6,870 nt of DNA from Prevotellaceae bacterium (GTDB lineage Bacteria > Bacteroidota > Bacteroidia > Bacteroidales > UBA932). Location of the stretch: assembly GCA_031289995.1 (NCBI GenBank), contig JAITOI010000183.1, positions 1 to 6,870 of the forward strand. The letters are read 5' to 3'. This document shows positions 1 to 6,870 of the stretch, piece after piece. Under the pieces are notes generated by a model. The model searched no databases, was not told where the DNA came from, and worked only from the letters and a program-made list of their open reading frames with translations. The stretch's first letter is position 1. Every line of letters starts with the position of its first letter. The position numbers and the translations under genes are program-made.

Positions 1-1521
1 TTTTCGGTCAACAACATCGCGCTGGTTGACGGCCGCCCGCACCAGCTCTCGCTTCGCGACCTCATCAAGTACTACGTCAAGCACCGCCACGAGGTGGTTG
101 TGCGCCGCGCACAGTTCGAAATCAAGAAGGCTGAAGAGCGCCTGCATATCCTCGCGGGGCTGCTCAAAGCCATTGACCACATCGACGAAATCATTGCCAC
201 CATTCGCGCCTGCCAAACACCCGGCGAGGCCATCACGGCGCTGAAAGAAAAATTTGACTTCTCCGACATTCAGGCCACCGCTATTGTGGACATGCGACTC
301 CGCGCCCTCACAGGGCTGGAGCGCGGTAAGCTGCAGGCCGAGTTCGACGAGCTGTCGACGCTGGTGGCCAAGCTCACCGAATTTTTGGCAAGCGAGCAGC
401 AGCAGCGCGACAAAATTAAAGAGGAGCTGATGGACATCAAACGTCGCTTCGACGATGGCCGCAAAACCAGCATTGTTGCCGCCTCCGGAGAGTTCAACCC
501 CGAAGATTTGTACTCCGACGACGAGGTGGTCATCACCATTTCGCACCTCGGCTACATCAAGCGCACGCCGCTGAGCGAGTACCGCACGCAGGCGCGAGGC
601 GGCATTGGCGCTAAGGGTGCGGCCATTCGCGACGAAGATTTCATCGAGCACATCTTCATGGCAACGATGCACAACACCATGCTCTTCTTCACCGAAAAGG
701 GCAAATGCTACTGGCTCAAAGTCTACGAAATTCCCGAGGGAACGCGCACCACTAAAGGCCGTGCAATCCAGAACGTGATTAACCTTGAGGACGACAAAGT
801 GAAGGCCTACATCAACGTGAAAACGCTCGAGAATCAGGACTACATCGACAACCACTACATCGTGCTTTGCACCAAGCGTGGCGTGATAAAAAAGACCGTG
901 CTTGAGCAGTATTCGCGCCCGCGTCAAAACGGCGTAAACGCAATAACCATCAAGGATGGCGACCACCTGCTCGAGGCGCGACTCACCAACGGCAGCAACG
1001 AAATTATCCTCGCCGGGCGCAACGGAAAAGCGCTACGATTCAACGAGAGCAAGGTGCGCGCCATTGGCCGCACTGGCGCTGGCGTGCACGGCATCAAGCT
1101 CGACAAGAGCGACGAGCTGATCGGAATGGTGTGCATCGGCGACGAGAAAAAAGAAATTCTTGTGGTGTCCGAAAACGGCTACGGCAAGCGCTCCGACCTC
1201 GATGCCTATCGCATTACAAACCGCGGTGGCAAAGGCGTGAAGACACTTAACGTGACCGAAAAAACGGGCAAGCTCATCGCCATAAAAGACGTGTCGAACG
1301 ACAACGATTTGATGATCATCAACAAGTCGGGGCTTACGATTCGCGTGGCGGTGGAAGCCATTCGCTTGTCGGGCCGCGTGGCGCAAGGCGTTCGCCTCAT
1401 CCATTTGCGCAACAATGACGCCATTGCAGCGGTGGCAAAAGTGAACAAAAGTGAGGAGGAAATCAGCCTAAACGCCCCCGAAAGCAACAAAAAAACGTTA
1501 GAAGGCGAGGAGATTGCATAA
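1..1521 (+). CDS. gyrA: DNA gyrase subunit A, 3' part (5' end outside window)
   Basis: GyrA is the breakage-reunion subunit of the A2B2 gyrase, which puts negative supercoils into DNA using ATP hydrolysed by GyrB. The frame is open from base 1, so about 506 residues are seen; the N-terminal winged-helix part with the catalytic tyrosine lies upstream. Local residues 1-170 are the end of the tower and coiled-coil region, including the RLRALTGLE motif near bases 295-321. From about base 520 the C-terminal beta-pinwheel begins, with recurring Gly/Arg-rich blade motifs: QARGGIG (589-609, in place of the GyrA box QRRGGKG), TTKGRAIQ, RQNGVNAI, GRTGAGVHG, NRGGKGVKT (from 1219) and GRVAQGVR. The pinwheel wraps DNA and separates gyrase from many ParC proteins. 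The tail is short and mixed in charge, ending EGEEIA before TAA. ParC is the main alternative, but the six-blade pattern favours GyrA. Confidence 0.
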   Translation, partial: FSVNNIALVDGRPHQLSLRDLIKYYVKHRHEVVVRRAQFEIKKAEERLHILAGLLKAIDHIDEIIATIRACQTPGEAITALKEKFDFSDIQATAIVDMRLRALTGLERGKLQAEFDELSTLVAKLTEFLASEQQQRDKIKEELMDIKRRFDDGRKTSIVAASGEFNPEDLYSDDEVVITISHLGYIKRTPLSEYRTQARGGIGAKGAAIRDEDFIEHIFMATMHNTMLFFTEKGKCYWLKVYEIPEGTRTTKGRAIQNVINLEDDKVKAYINVKTLENQDYIDNHYIVLCTKRGVIKKTVLEQYSRPRQNGVNAITIKDGDHLLEARLTNGSNEIILAGRNGKALRFNESKVRAIGRTGAGVHGIKLDKSDELIGMVCIGDEKKEILVVSENGYGKRSDLDAYRITNRGGKGVKTLNVTEKTGKLIAIKDVSNDNDLMIINKSGLTIRVAVEAIRLSGRVAQGVRLIHLRNNDAIAAVAKVNKSEEEISLNAPESNKKTLEGEEIA

Positions 1522-1559
1522 AAAAAGTTAATAAATTTTCAGTTGCGGAAAAAGATACG

Positions 1560-1567
1560 TAATTTTG
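1560..1567 (+). promoter_or_regulatory. Bacteroidota-type -7 promoter element within an inverted repeat
   Basis: TAATTTTG matches the Bacteroidota -7 consensus TAnnTTTG exactly and lies 43 bases before the start of the lipoprotein gene. A TTG at 1543-1545 is only 14 bases upstream, shorter than the usual 17-23, so the -33 box is uncertain. The element lies partly inside an inverted repeat, AGTTGCGGAA (1541-1550) with TTTTGCAACT (1563-1572), allowing two G-U pairs. The repeat could be an operator. It makes a poor gyrA terminator because no T-run follows it. Confidence 0.55.
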
Positions 1568-1610
1568 CAACTCGTAAAAAAAATGTGTTTTATTCATAAC
1601 CAGTAATGCT

Positions 1611-2153
1611 ATGAAGAAGTTTCTTTTAAGGAAGGTAAGTGTAGTGATTGCAGCGAGTGCAATAGTATCCTTTGCCTCGTGTTCACAGAATGCGGCGAGC
1701 AGTCGCCCGCCGAAGTTCGAGGACGTGAGCGTGGCCGATGCCACGTACAACGTGTTGGAGTTTTTGAACGAGAATATCCCGTTCTTTATCGCCACGGTGG
1801 AGGTCAACAACACCATGGCGCGGGTACGTCCGTTCAGCTTCGTGATGGAGCACGAGAGCAAGCTCTACTTCTGCACCAGCAGCGAGAAGGAGGTGAGCAA
1901 GCAGCTCAAGAAGAACCCCTACTTCGAAATCTGCGCCTGCTCACCGCAGGGCGATTGGATGAGGATTAGGGGCAAAGCAGTGTTGGAGACCAACGTTGCC
2001 GTGAAGGAGAAGAGCTTTGAAATGGCTCCGTACCTTGCAGCCCTCTACCAAGAGGCATCGAATCCCGATTACGAGCTGTACGGGATTGAGCAGGGTGAAT
2101 GCTCCTACAACTCGAGCAACGGTACGCCTACCAAATACTACAAGCTGTACTAA
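1611..2153 (+). CDS. Predicted lipoprotein with pyridoxamine 5'-phosphate oxidase-like (split-barrel) domain
   Basis: The 180-residue product starts with a basic n-region (MKKFLLRK), a hydrophobic stretch at residues 9-22 and a lipobox-like F-A-S-C with Cys24, so it is probably exported and lipidated. A Ser/Asn/Pro-rich linker (25-37) leads to a domain at about 40-180 that resembles the COG5015-type pyridoxamine 5'-phosphate oxidase-like family. The pattern includes FLNENIPFFIATVE, VRPFSFVME, LYFCTSSEKEV.KQLKKNPYFEI, GDWMRIRGKAV and a final GTPTKYYKL. These proteins form FMN- or related cofactor-binding split barrels, usually in the cytoplasm; the substrate is not known. Phe at lipobox -3 is unusual, and no acidic surface-export signal follows Cys24, so retention in the periplasm is more likely than surface display. 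No later ATG precedes the domain, which supports this start. It has its own promoter and no close partner gene. Confidence 0.85.
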   Translation: MKKFLLRKVSVVIAASAIVSFASCSQNAASSRPPKFEDVSVADATYNVLEFLNENIPFFIATVEVNNTMARVRPFSFVMEHESKLYFCTSSEKEVSKQLKKNPYFEICACSPQGDWMRIRGKAVLETNVAVKEKSFEMAPYLAALYQEASNPDYELYGIEQGECSYNSSNGTPTKYYKLY

Positions 2154-2205
2154 GCCTCGTCTGTGTTGAACGCCGCAATGAGCGAGTGTTTCTGCATCAG
2201 CAATG

Positions 2206-2246
2206 CGATTAGAGATGTTGCAATAAGCATCAACTCTAATCGTTTT
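2206..2246 (+). terminator. Hairpin with short T-run, possible terminator of the lipoprotein gene
   Basis: CGATTAGAG (2206-2214) and CTCTAATCG (2234-2242) form a perfect 9-base-pair stem. The 19-base loop can pair further in either of two ways (TTG with CAA, or GATG with CATC). Four T follow directly at 2243-2246. It lies about 50 bases after the lipoprotein stop. The stem is only moderately GC-rich and the T-run short, so termination would be weak. It also overlaps the promoter proposed for slyD. Confidence 0.4.
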
Positions 2247-2247
2247 G
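2218..2247 (+). promoter_or_regulatory. Possible promoter for the slyD leader
   Basis: TTG at 2218-2220 and TCGTTTTG at 2240-2247 are separated by 19 bases, which is the normal spacing for Bacteroidota -33 and -7 boxes. The -7 box departs from TAnnTTTG at one base (C for A). Transcription would begin near 2254, leaving a leader of about 130 bases before slyD that contains the alternative hairpins at 2275-2357. No better -7 element is seen nearer the gene. AACTTTTG at 2292-2299 also has one mismatch but no -33 partner, and TAATTTTT at 2365-2372 would leave almost no leader. Confidence 0.35.
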
Positions 2248-2274
2248 GAGTGTTCGTTAATCTCATCCCCTGTC

Positions 2275-2331
2275 AAGGAGGCGGCAGCACAAACTTTTGC
2301 GAGCAGGTATGTGCAATCCCAAGTCCTCCTT
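2275..2331 (+). promoter_or_regulatory. Candidate antiterminator or structured leader RNA before slyD
   Basis: Two nested inverted repeats are seen: AAGGAGG (2275-2281) with CCTCCTT (2325-2331), and inside it GCACA (2287-2291) with TGTGC (2310-2314). The outer right arm is also the left arm of the terminator-like hairpin at 2323-2349, so the two structures exclude each other. That is the layout of a terminator/antiterminator switch. No ligand or known riboswitch class is recognised. The outer arms equal a perfect Shine-Dalgarno and anti-Shine-Dalgarno pair, but no start codon lies at the right distance after AAGGAGG. Confidence 0.4.
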
Positions 2332-2357
2332 AATAGGGTTTTGGGGGACAAATTTTT
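2323..2357 (+). terminator. Intrinsic-terminator-like hairpin upstream of slyD (possible attenuator)
   Basis: GTCCTCC (2323-2329) pairs with GGGGGAC (2343-2349), seven base pairs with one G-U. A T-run, TTTTT at 2353-2357, follows three A bases. It stands 25 bases before the slyD ATG. It could be a premature terminator in the slyD leader, or a late terminator for the lipoprotein gene 170 bases upstream. The offset of the T-run from the stem lowers confidence. Confidence 0.45.
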
Positions 2358-2382
2358 CATCCTTTAATTTTTTATTCAAAAC

Positions 2383-2964
2383 ATGACAGTTTCCAAAAAC
2401 AAGGTAGTTTCGTTGTCCTACCAGCTTACCGTTGACGGCGATGTGGTGGACAAGGCGACGGACAAAAATCCGCTGCAATTTATTTTCGGCACAGGTATGC
2501 TGCTGCCCAAATTCGAGGCCAACATTGATGGGCTGAAGGTGGGCGACACCTTCGCGTTTACCCTCGCTGCCGCCGATGGTTACGGCGAGGTGAACGAGGA
2601 CAACATCAAGGAGTTTCCGATGGAGACCTTTGAAATCGACGGCCAGATTGAGGAAGATTTGCTCGTGGAGGGCAACACCATTCCGATGCAGGACGGCCAA
2701 GGCCACCACTTCAACGCCACCGTGCTCGAGCTGAAGGACAGCGCTGTGCTACTCGATTTCAACCACCCGCTGGCGGGCATGGATTTGAACTTCGAGGGCG
2801 CCATTGTTGACCTGCGCGAGGCCACCGAAAAGGAGCTGCAGCAAGGCCTGCAACACCAGTGCTGCTGCGGCGAAGGCTGCGATTGCGACGACGATAACGG
2901 CTGCGATTGCGACGACGACAACAGCTGCGATTGCGACGACGACTGCGATTGCCACAAGCATTAG
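2383..2964 (+). CDS. slyD: SlyD-like FKBP-type peptidyl-prolyl cis-trans isomerase with Cys/Asp-rich metal-binding tail
   Basis: SlyD proteins are cytoplasmic folding helpers that isomerise X-Pro bonds. Some also bind nickel and other metals, and in E. coli SlyD helps NiFe-hydrogenase maturation. The 193-residue product opens with KNKVVSLSYQLTVDGDVVD, as expected for an FKBP N-terminal strand. The split FKBP domain (about 1-68 and 126-150) encloses an insert-in-flap chaperone domain (about 70-125). FGTGMLLPKFEANIDGLKVG, ADGYGE and NHPLAG (127-132), followed by VDLREATEKEL, are typical. The tail, 157-193, has eleven Cys (160, 161, 162, 166, 168, 174, 176, 182, 184, 188, 190), thirteen Asp and a final HKH. 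The E. coli tail is His-rich, so this Cys-Asp form is unusual and its metal preference may differ. A leader with alternative hairpins precedes it and a strong terminator follows. No hydrogenase gene is in view. Confidence 0.93.
   Translation: MTVSKNKVVSLSYQLTVDGDVVDKATDKNPLQFIFGTGMLLPKFEANIDGLKVGDTFAFTLAAADGYGEVNEDNIKEFPMETFEIDGQIEEDLLVEGNTIPMQDGQGHHFNATVLELKDSAVLLDFNHPLAGMDLNFEGAIVDLREATEKELQQGLQHQCCCGEGCDCDDDNGCDCDDDNSCDCDDDCDCHKH
2875..2952 (+). repeat. 24-base in-frame tandem repeat encoding the SlyD metal-binding tail
   Basis: Unit 1 (2875-2898) and unit 2 (2899-2922) differ at one base, a silent GAT/GAC change. Unit 3 (2923-2943) begins AGC instead of GGC and lacks the final AAC codon. 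A fourth partial copy, TGCGATTGC, follows at 2944-2952. Each full unit encodes an eight-residue block, G/S-C-D-C-D-D-D-N. Because the unit is a multiple of three, gain or loss of copies keeps the frame and changes only the number of Cys-Asp-Cys motifs. Confidence 0.9.
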
Positions 2965-2968
2965 CCGC

Positions 2969-2989
2969 GCTTCTCCCGTAGCGAGAAGC
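2969..2989 (+). other. Short perfect hairpin after slyD
   Basis: GCTTCTC (2969-2975) and GAGAAGC (2983-2989) form a 7-base-pair stem with a 7-base loop, starting five bases after the slyD stop. Only a short ATTTT follows. It may protect the slyD mRNA 3' end or assist the stronger terminator just downstream. An outer pairing of CCGCG (2965-2969) with CGCGG (3003-3007) is also possible. Confidence 0.45.
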
Positions 2990-2999
2990 ACATTTTGCG

Positions 3000-3043
3000 C
3001 GTCGCGGTAAAGAGTTTTTTCTTTGCTGCGACGGCTTGTTTTT
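3000..3043 (+). terminator. Intrinsic terminator of slyD
   Basis: The stem runs from CGTCGCGGTAAAGA (3000-3013) to TCTTTGCTGCGACG (3020-3033), about 14 base pairs including two G-U pairs, and closes on a T-rich loop. A T-rich tract, TTGTTTTT at 3036-3043, follows two bases later. This is the best terminator in the window. It lies about 35 bases after the slyD stop, and its T-tract overlaps the -33 box of the next promoter. Confidence 0.75.
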
Positions 3044-3066
3044 CGCCGAAAAAACATCTACTTTTG
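3036..3066 (+). promoter_or_regulatory. Promoter for the thioredoxin-like / URO-D-like / rsmA unit
   Basis: TTG at 3036-3038 and TACTTTTG at 3059-3066 are 20 bases apart and match the Bacteroidota -33 TTG and -7 TAnnTTTG pattern. Transcription should start near 3072, giving a leader of about 20-25 bases. This decides the start of the next gene: an in-frame ATG at 3023 lies upstream of the promoter and cannot be used from this transcript. Confidence 0.7.
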
Positions 3067-3094
3067 CAGCCCACAAACACTTGATTTTACTACG

Positions 3095-4545
3095 ATGCAC
3101 AAGCATTTTTTCTTCCCGCTCCTGCTGCTGCTTGCAACGGCGGCGCGGGCGCAACAGTACGAAATTCGCGTAACCGTGGAGGGCGTGCACGACACGAGCC
3201 TCTACCTCGGCTACAGCTTCGAGGACAAGCGCTACGTGGTCGACACCGCGCAGGCCGACGCTCAGGGACACGCGGTGTTTAGCAGGCACAAAACGCTCGA
3301 CAAGGGTGTCTATTTTGTTGCGCTGCCCGACAAAACTTACTTCGAGCTGCTGATGCCCGACAAGCAGTCGTTTGCTGTGAGCGCCAAGCACGGCGAGCTC
3401 TACGAAACGCTGGCCTTTGAAGGCTCGCCAGAGAACGAGCAGTTTCTCGAATACCAGCGCTACCTGCACCGCGAACAGGCCGCCGCAACTGCCATTCGCC
3501 AACGGCAAAAAAACAACGAGGCCGGGCTTGGCGATTCGGTGGCCATCTACCAGCGCATGCTCACCAAAACCGACAGCAGCATTACCCGCTACGCGCATGA
3601 CCTCATTGCCCGCAACAGCAGCAACGTGCTGGGCGTTGTTCAGGCGGCGCTGCAGGAGGTGGAGCTGCCCGCGTTTGACATTCCGGCAGACGTGAAAAAC
3701 CCAGACTCCGTGCGGCAGTGGCGTGCCTACGAGTACCGGCTGGCGCACTACTTCGACGGCTTCAAGCTGACGGAAAATACCCTCATCCGCACGCCGTTTT
3801 TTAAGCCCCGCCTCGAGTTCTTTTTCTCGAAAATGATAGCGCCTGCGCCCGACACCATCATCCGCTACGCGGACAGCCTGCTGGCGCGAGCGCAGGCCAA
3901 CAGCGAGATGTTTCGCTACCTCGTCGAGTACCTTTTTCAGCGCTACCAAACGTCGGAGTACATGGGGCACGACGCGGTGGTGCTGCATCTCGCCGACGCG
4001 TACTACTTGTCGGGAAAGGCGCCGTGGGCAACCGAGGACTATCTGAAAAAAATTCGCGATCGCGCCGACAACATGCGACACAATTTGATTGGCCTCGTTG
4101 CGCCCGAGCTGCTGCTGCAAACCCACGCAGGCGAATACTTTTCGCTGCACAAAATGGACGCCGACTTCGTCGTGCTGTGCTTTTGGGAACCCAACTGCGG
4201 GCACTGCAAAAAGGAGCTGCCCGAGCTGTGGACGATGTACCAAAAACTCCGCGACAAGGGCGTGAAGGTGCTCACCGTTTACACGCAGTACAAGAAGCCG
4301 GAGTGGGACAAATTCATCGCCGACAACGCCTACGATTGGCTCTACGCTTGGGATGGCGTGGAGGCCGAAGATGAGCATGGCAAGCCAACGACCTACTCGC
4401 TGGGCAACAACTTTCGGCAGAACTACGACGTGTACAGCACGCCTACGCTGTACTTGCTCGATAGCGATAAAAAAATTATTGCCAAGCGAATGAGCGTGGA
4501 GATGCTCGAAAAAATTTTGAACGAAGAGATGAAGCGTGCGAAAAA

Positions 4546-4549
<4 letters not shown>
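3095..4549 (+). CDS. Exported TlpA/thioredoxin-like protein with long N-terminal Bacteroidetes-type region
   Basis: The 484-residue product starts with a clear signal peptide, MHKH, a Phe/Leu-rich core (5-13) and ATAARA before Gln20, so cleavage is likely after Ala19. With no Cys at the cleavage site, it should be periplasmic. Residues 20-110 resemble the beta-rich N-terminal domains (DUF4369 type) seen before Bacteroidetes thioredoxins. Residues about 115-335 are a mostly helical middle region like DUF5106; both names are from memory of the families. The C-terminal thioredoxin fold (about 336-484) has FWEPNCGHCKKELPEL with redox Cys368 and Cys371, and the cis-proline loop YSTPTLYLLD with Pro450. 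It probably reduces or exchanges disulfides in the envelope; its partner is unknown. The start at 3095 is chosen over 3023 because of the signal peptide and the promoter position. Its stop overlaps the next gene's start (ATGA). Confidence 0.9.
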
Positions 4550-6485
<1,936 letters not shown>

Positions 6486-6493
<8 letters not shown>

Positions 6494-6511
6494 GATTTGA
6501 GATTTGAGATT
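6486..6511 (+). repeat. Heptamer tandem array (AGATTTG) at the 3' end of rsmA
   Basis: AGATTTG occurs three times in a row (6486-6492, 6493-6499, 6500-6506), followed by a partial AGATT to 6511. The rsmA stop TGA (6491-6493) is formed at the first joint. The unit differs from the GAATAGT unit upstream of rsmA but has the same length, and like it contains a + strand stop and no - strand stop. Confidence 0.9.
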
Positions 6512-6534
6512 GCTGCGGTTGCCTTAGCCCAGCA
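6511..6534 (+). terminator. Hairpin after rsmA, possible terminator
   Basis: TGCTG (6511-6515) pairs with CAGCA (6530-6534). GGTT (6517-6520) pairs with AGCC (6526-6529) after one bulged C, with one G-U pair. The stem is GC-rich, but the nearest T-runs are at 6546-6549 and 6559-6566, too far for a standard intrinsic terminator. An alternative pairing of GGTTG (6517-6521) with CAACC (6540-6544) would be followed by CTTTT. Confidence 0.3.
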
Positions 6535-6545
6535 CACCACAACCC

Positions 6546-6575
6546 TTTTGCATTCAACTTTTTTTTCTACCTTTG
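6546..6575 (+). promoter_or_regulatory. Promoter for the last, partial gene
   Basis: TTTTG at 6546-6550 and TACCTTTG at 6568-6575 are separated by 17 bases and match the Bacteroidota -33 and -7 boxes; the -7 box fits the consensus exactly. Transcription would start near 6582, about 35 bases before the ATG at 6617. The leader is AT-rich with no Shine-Dalgarno sequence. Confidence 0.7.
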
Positions 6576-6616
6576 CGCACTCATTTTGACAAATAAAAAT
6601 TACAACAAATTGTACT

Positions 6617-6870
6617 ATGGCAAACCTACGGAAAATTAAAAAGGACATCGACTTCTTGGTGGAAGAAGTGATGGCAGACTGCTGCCTGTTTGTGGAGTTT
6701 CACCCTACCGAAAAGGAGGAGGAGGTGGGCCGCATTTTGCTCGATGCGGTGAACCTGCGCAACGAGCTCATTGAGCGCGTCAACGCTAAGCCGGACAAGG
6801 GCTGCAAGGGGCACTACACCGCCATTGCTAAAGATCTGCTGGAGGGCGCCGATAAGCTGTTCTCCCGCGT
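6617..6870 (+). CDS. Conserved-type hypothetical protein, 5' part (runs off window)
   Basis: The frame is open from ATG at 6617 to the window end, giving 84 complete codons without a stop. I cannot assign a function. The visible part is highly charged and looks all alpha-helical: MANLRKIKKDIDFLVEEVMAD, then CC at 22-23, an acidic TEKEEE stretch (31-36), a helix with NLRNELIERVN (46-56), and a Lys/Gly/Cys turn KGCKGHY before another amphipathic helix. It has no signal peptide or membrane segment, so it is probably cytoplasmic. It loosely recalls small uncharacterised proteins of Bacteroidales genomes, which is an impression from memory. Its own promoter lies just upstream, and codon use matches its neighbours, which supports a real gene. 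Confidence 0.8.
   Translation, partial: MANLRKIKKDIDFLVEEVMADCCLFVEFHPTEKEEEVGRILLDAVNLRNELIERVNAKPDKGCKGHYTAIAKDLLEGADKLFSR

Noticed and set aside
2275..2331. A tRNA-like fragment with 7-base-pair acceptor-like arms
   Set aside because: Only 57 bases separate the arm ends, and no anticodon arm, T-loop consensus or CCA is present.
2178..2333. A 51-codon + strand frame (MSECFCISNA...) with five Cys in the spacer before slyD
   Set aside because: Codon choice (AGA, ATA) is unlike the neighbouring genes, no promoter or ribosome site fits the start, and it covers the hairpins that better explain the region. It could still be a small gene if conserved in relatives.
3023..3094. An upstream in-frame ATG for the thioredoxin-like gene
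   Set aside because: It lies before the proposed promoter, inside the terminator hairpin, and would bury the signal peptide behind 24 extra residues.
2759..4378. A 539-codon open frame on the - strand
   Set aside because: It lies opposite slyD and the thioredoxin-like gene, and runs through the slyD stop and the terminator region. Its protein has no recognisable domain and is a by-product of GC-rich codons on the other strand.

Overview
The window looks like a chromosomal housekeeping segment from a member of the Bacteroidota, most likely the order Bacteroidales. Three things point there. Several gene fronts carry the Bacteroidota -7 promoter element TAnnTTTG (1560-1567, 3059-3066, 6568-6575), and no start codon has a convincing Shine-Dalgarno sequence at the right distance. 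The protein set also fits: a SlyD-type FKBP with a Cys-rich tail, and a secreted thioredoxin-like protein with a long Bacteroidetes-type N-terminal region. Coding regions are fairly GC-rich and the spacers clearly AT-richer. All supported genes lie on the + strand. No mobile element, tRNA, rRNA or CRISPR array was seen.

Layout: (1) 1-1521, 3' part of gyrA. (2) 1522-1610, spacer with a promoter and an overlapping inverted repeat. (3) 1611-2153, a predicted lipoprotein with a flavin-binding split-barrel (pyridoxamine-phosphate-oxidase-like) domain. (4) 2154-2382, a 229-base spacer rich in inverted repeats. In it one segment can pair either upstream or downstream, as in a terminator/antiterminator leader. 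(5) 2383-2964, slyD-like peptidyl-prolyl isomerase ending in a Cys/Asp tail encoded by 24-base tandem repeats. (6) 2965-3094, a good intrinsic terminator followed at once by a promoter. (7) 3095-4549, exported TlpA/thioredoxin-like protein. (8) 4546-5682, a uroporphyrinogen-decarboxylase/MtaA-like protein overlapping the previous gene by ATGA. (9) 5696-6493, rsmA (ksgA), with short 7-base tandem repeats at both its 5' and 3' boundaries. (10) 6494-6616, spacer with promoter. (11) 6617 to the window end, the start of an unrecognised small alpha-helical protein.

Transcription units inferred: gyrA alone or ending an upstream unit; the lipoprotein gene; slyD with its own leader; and a three-gene unit of thioredoxin-like protein, URO-D-like protein and rsmA, read from the promoter at 3036-3066. 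The last partial gene has its own promoter. The genes are mostly independent housekeeping functions (DNA topology, protein folding, envelope redox, 16S rRNA methylation) and do not form an obvious pathway.

The most interesting structure is non-coding or repetitive: the possible attenuator before slyD, the metal-binding minisatellite in slyD, and the heptamer arrays that supply the stop codon of the URO-D-like gene, the likely start of rsmA and the stop of rsmA. I did not find a convincing new multi-gene system.
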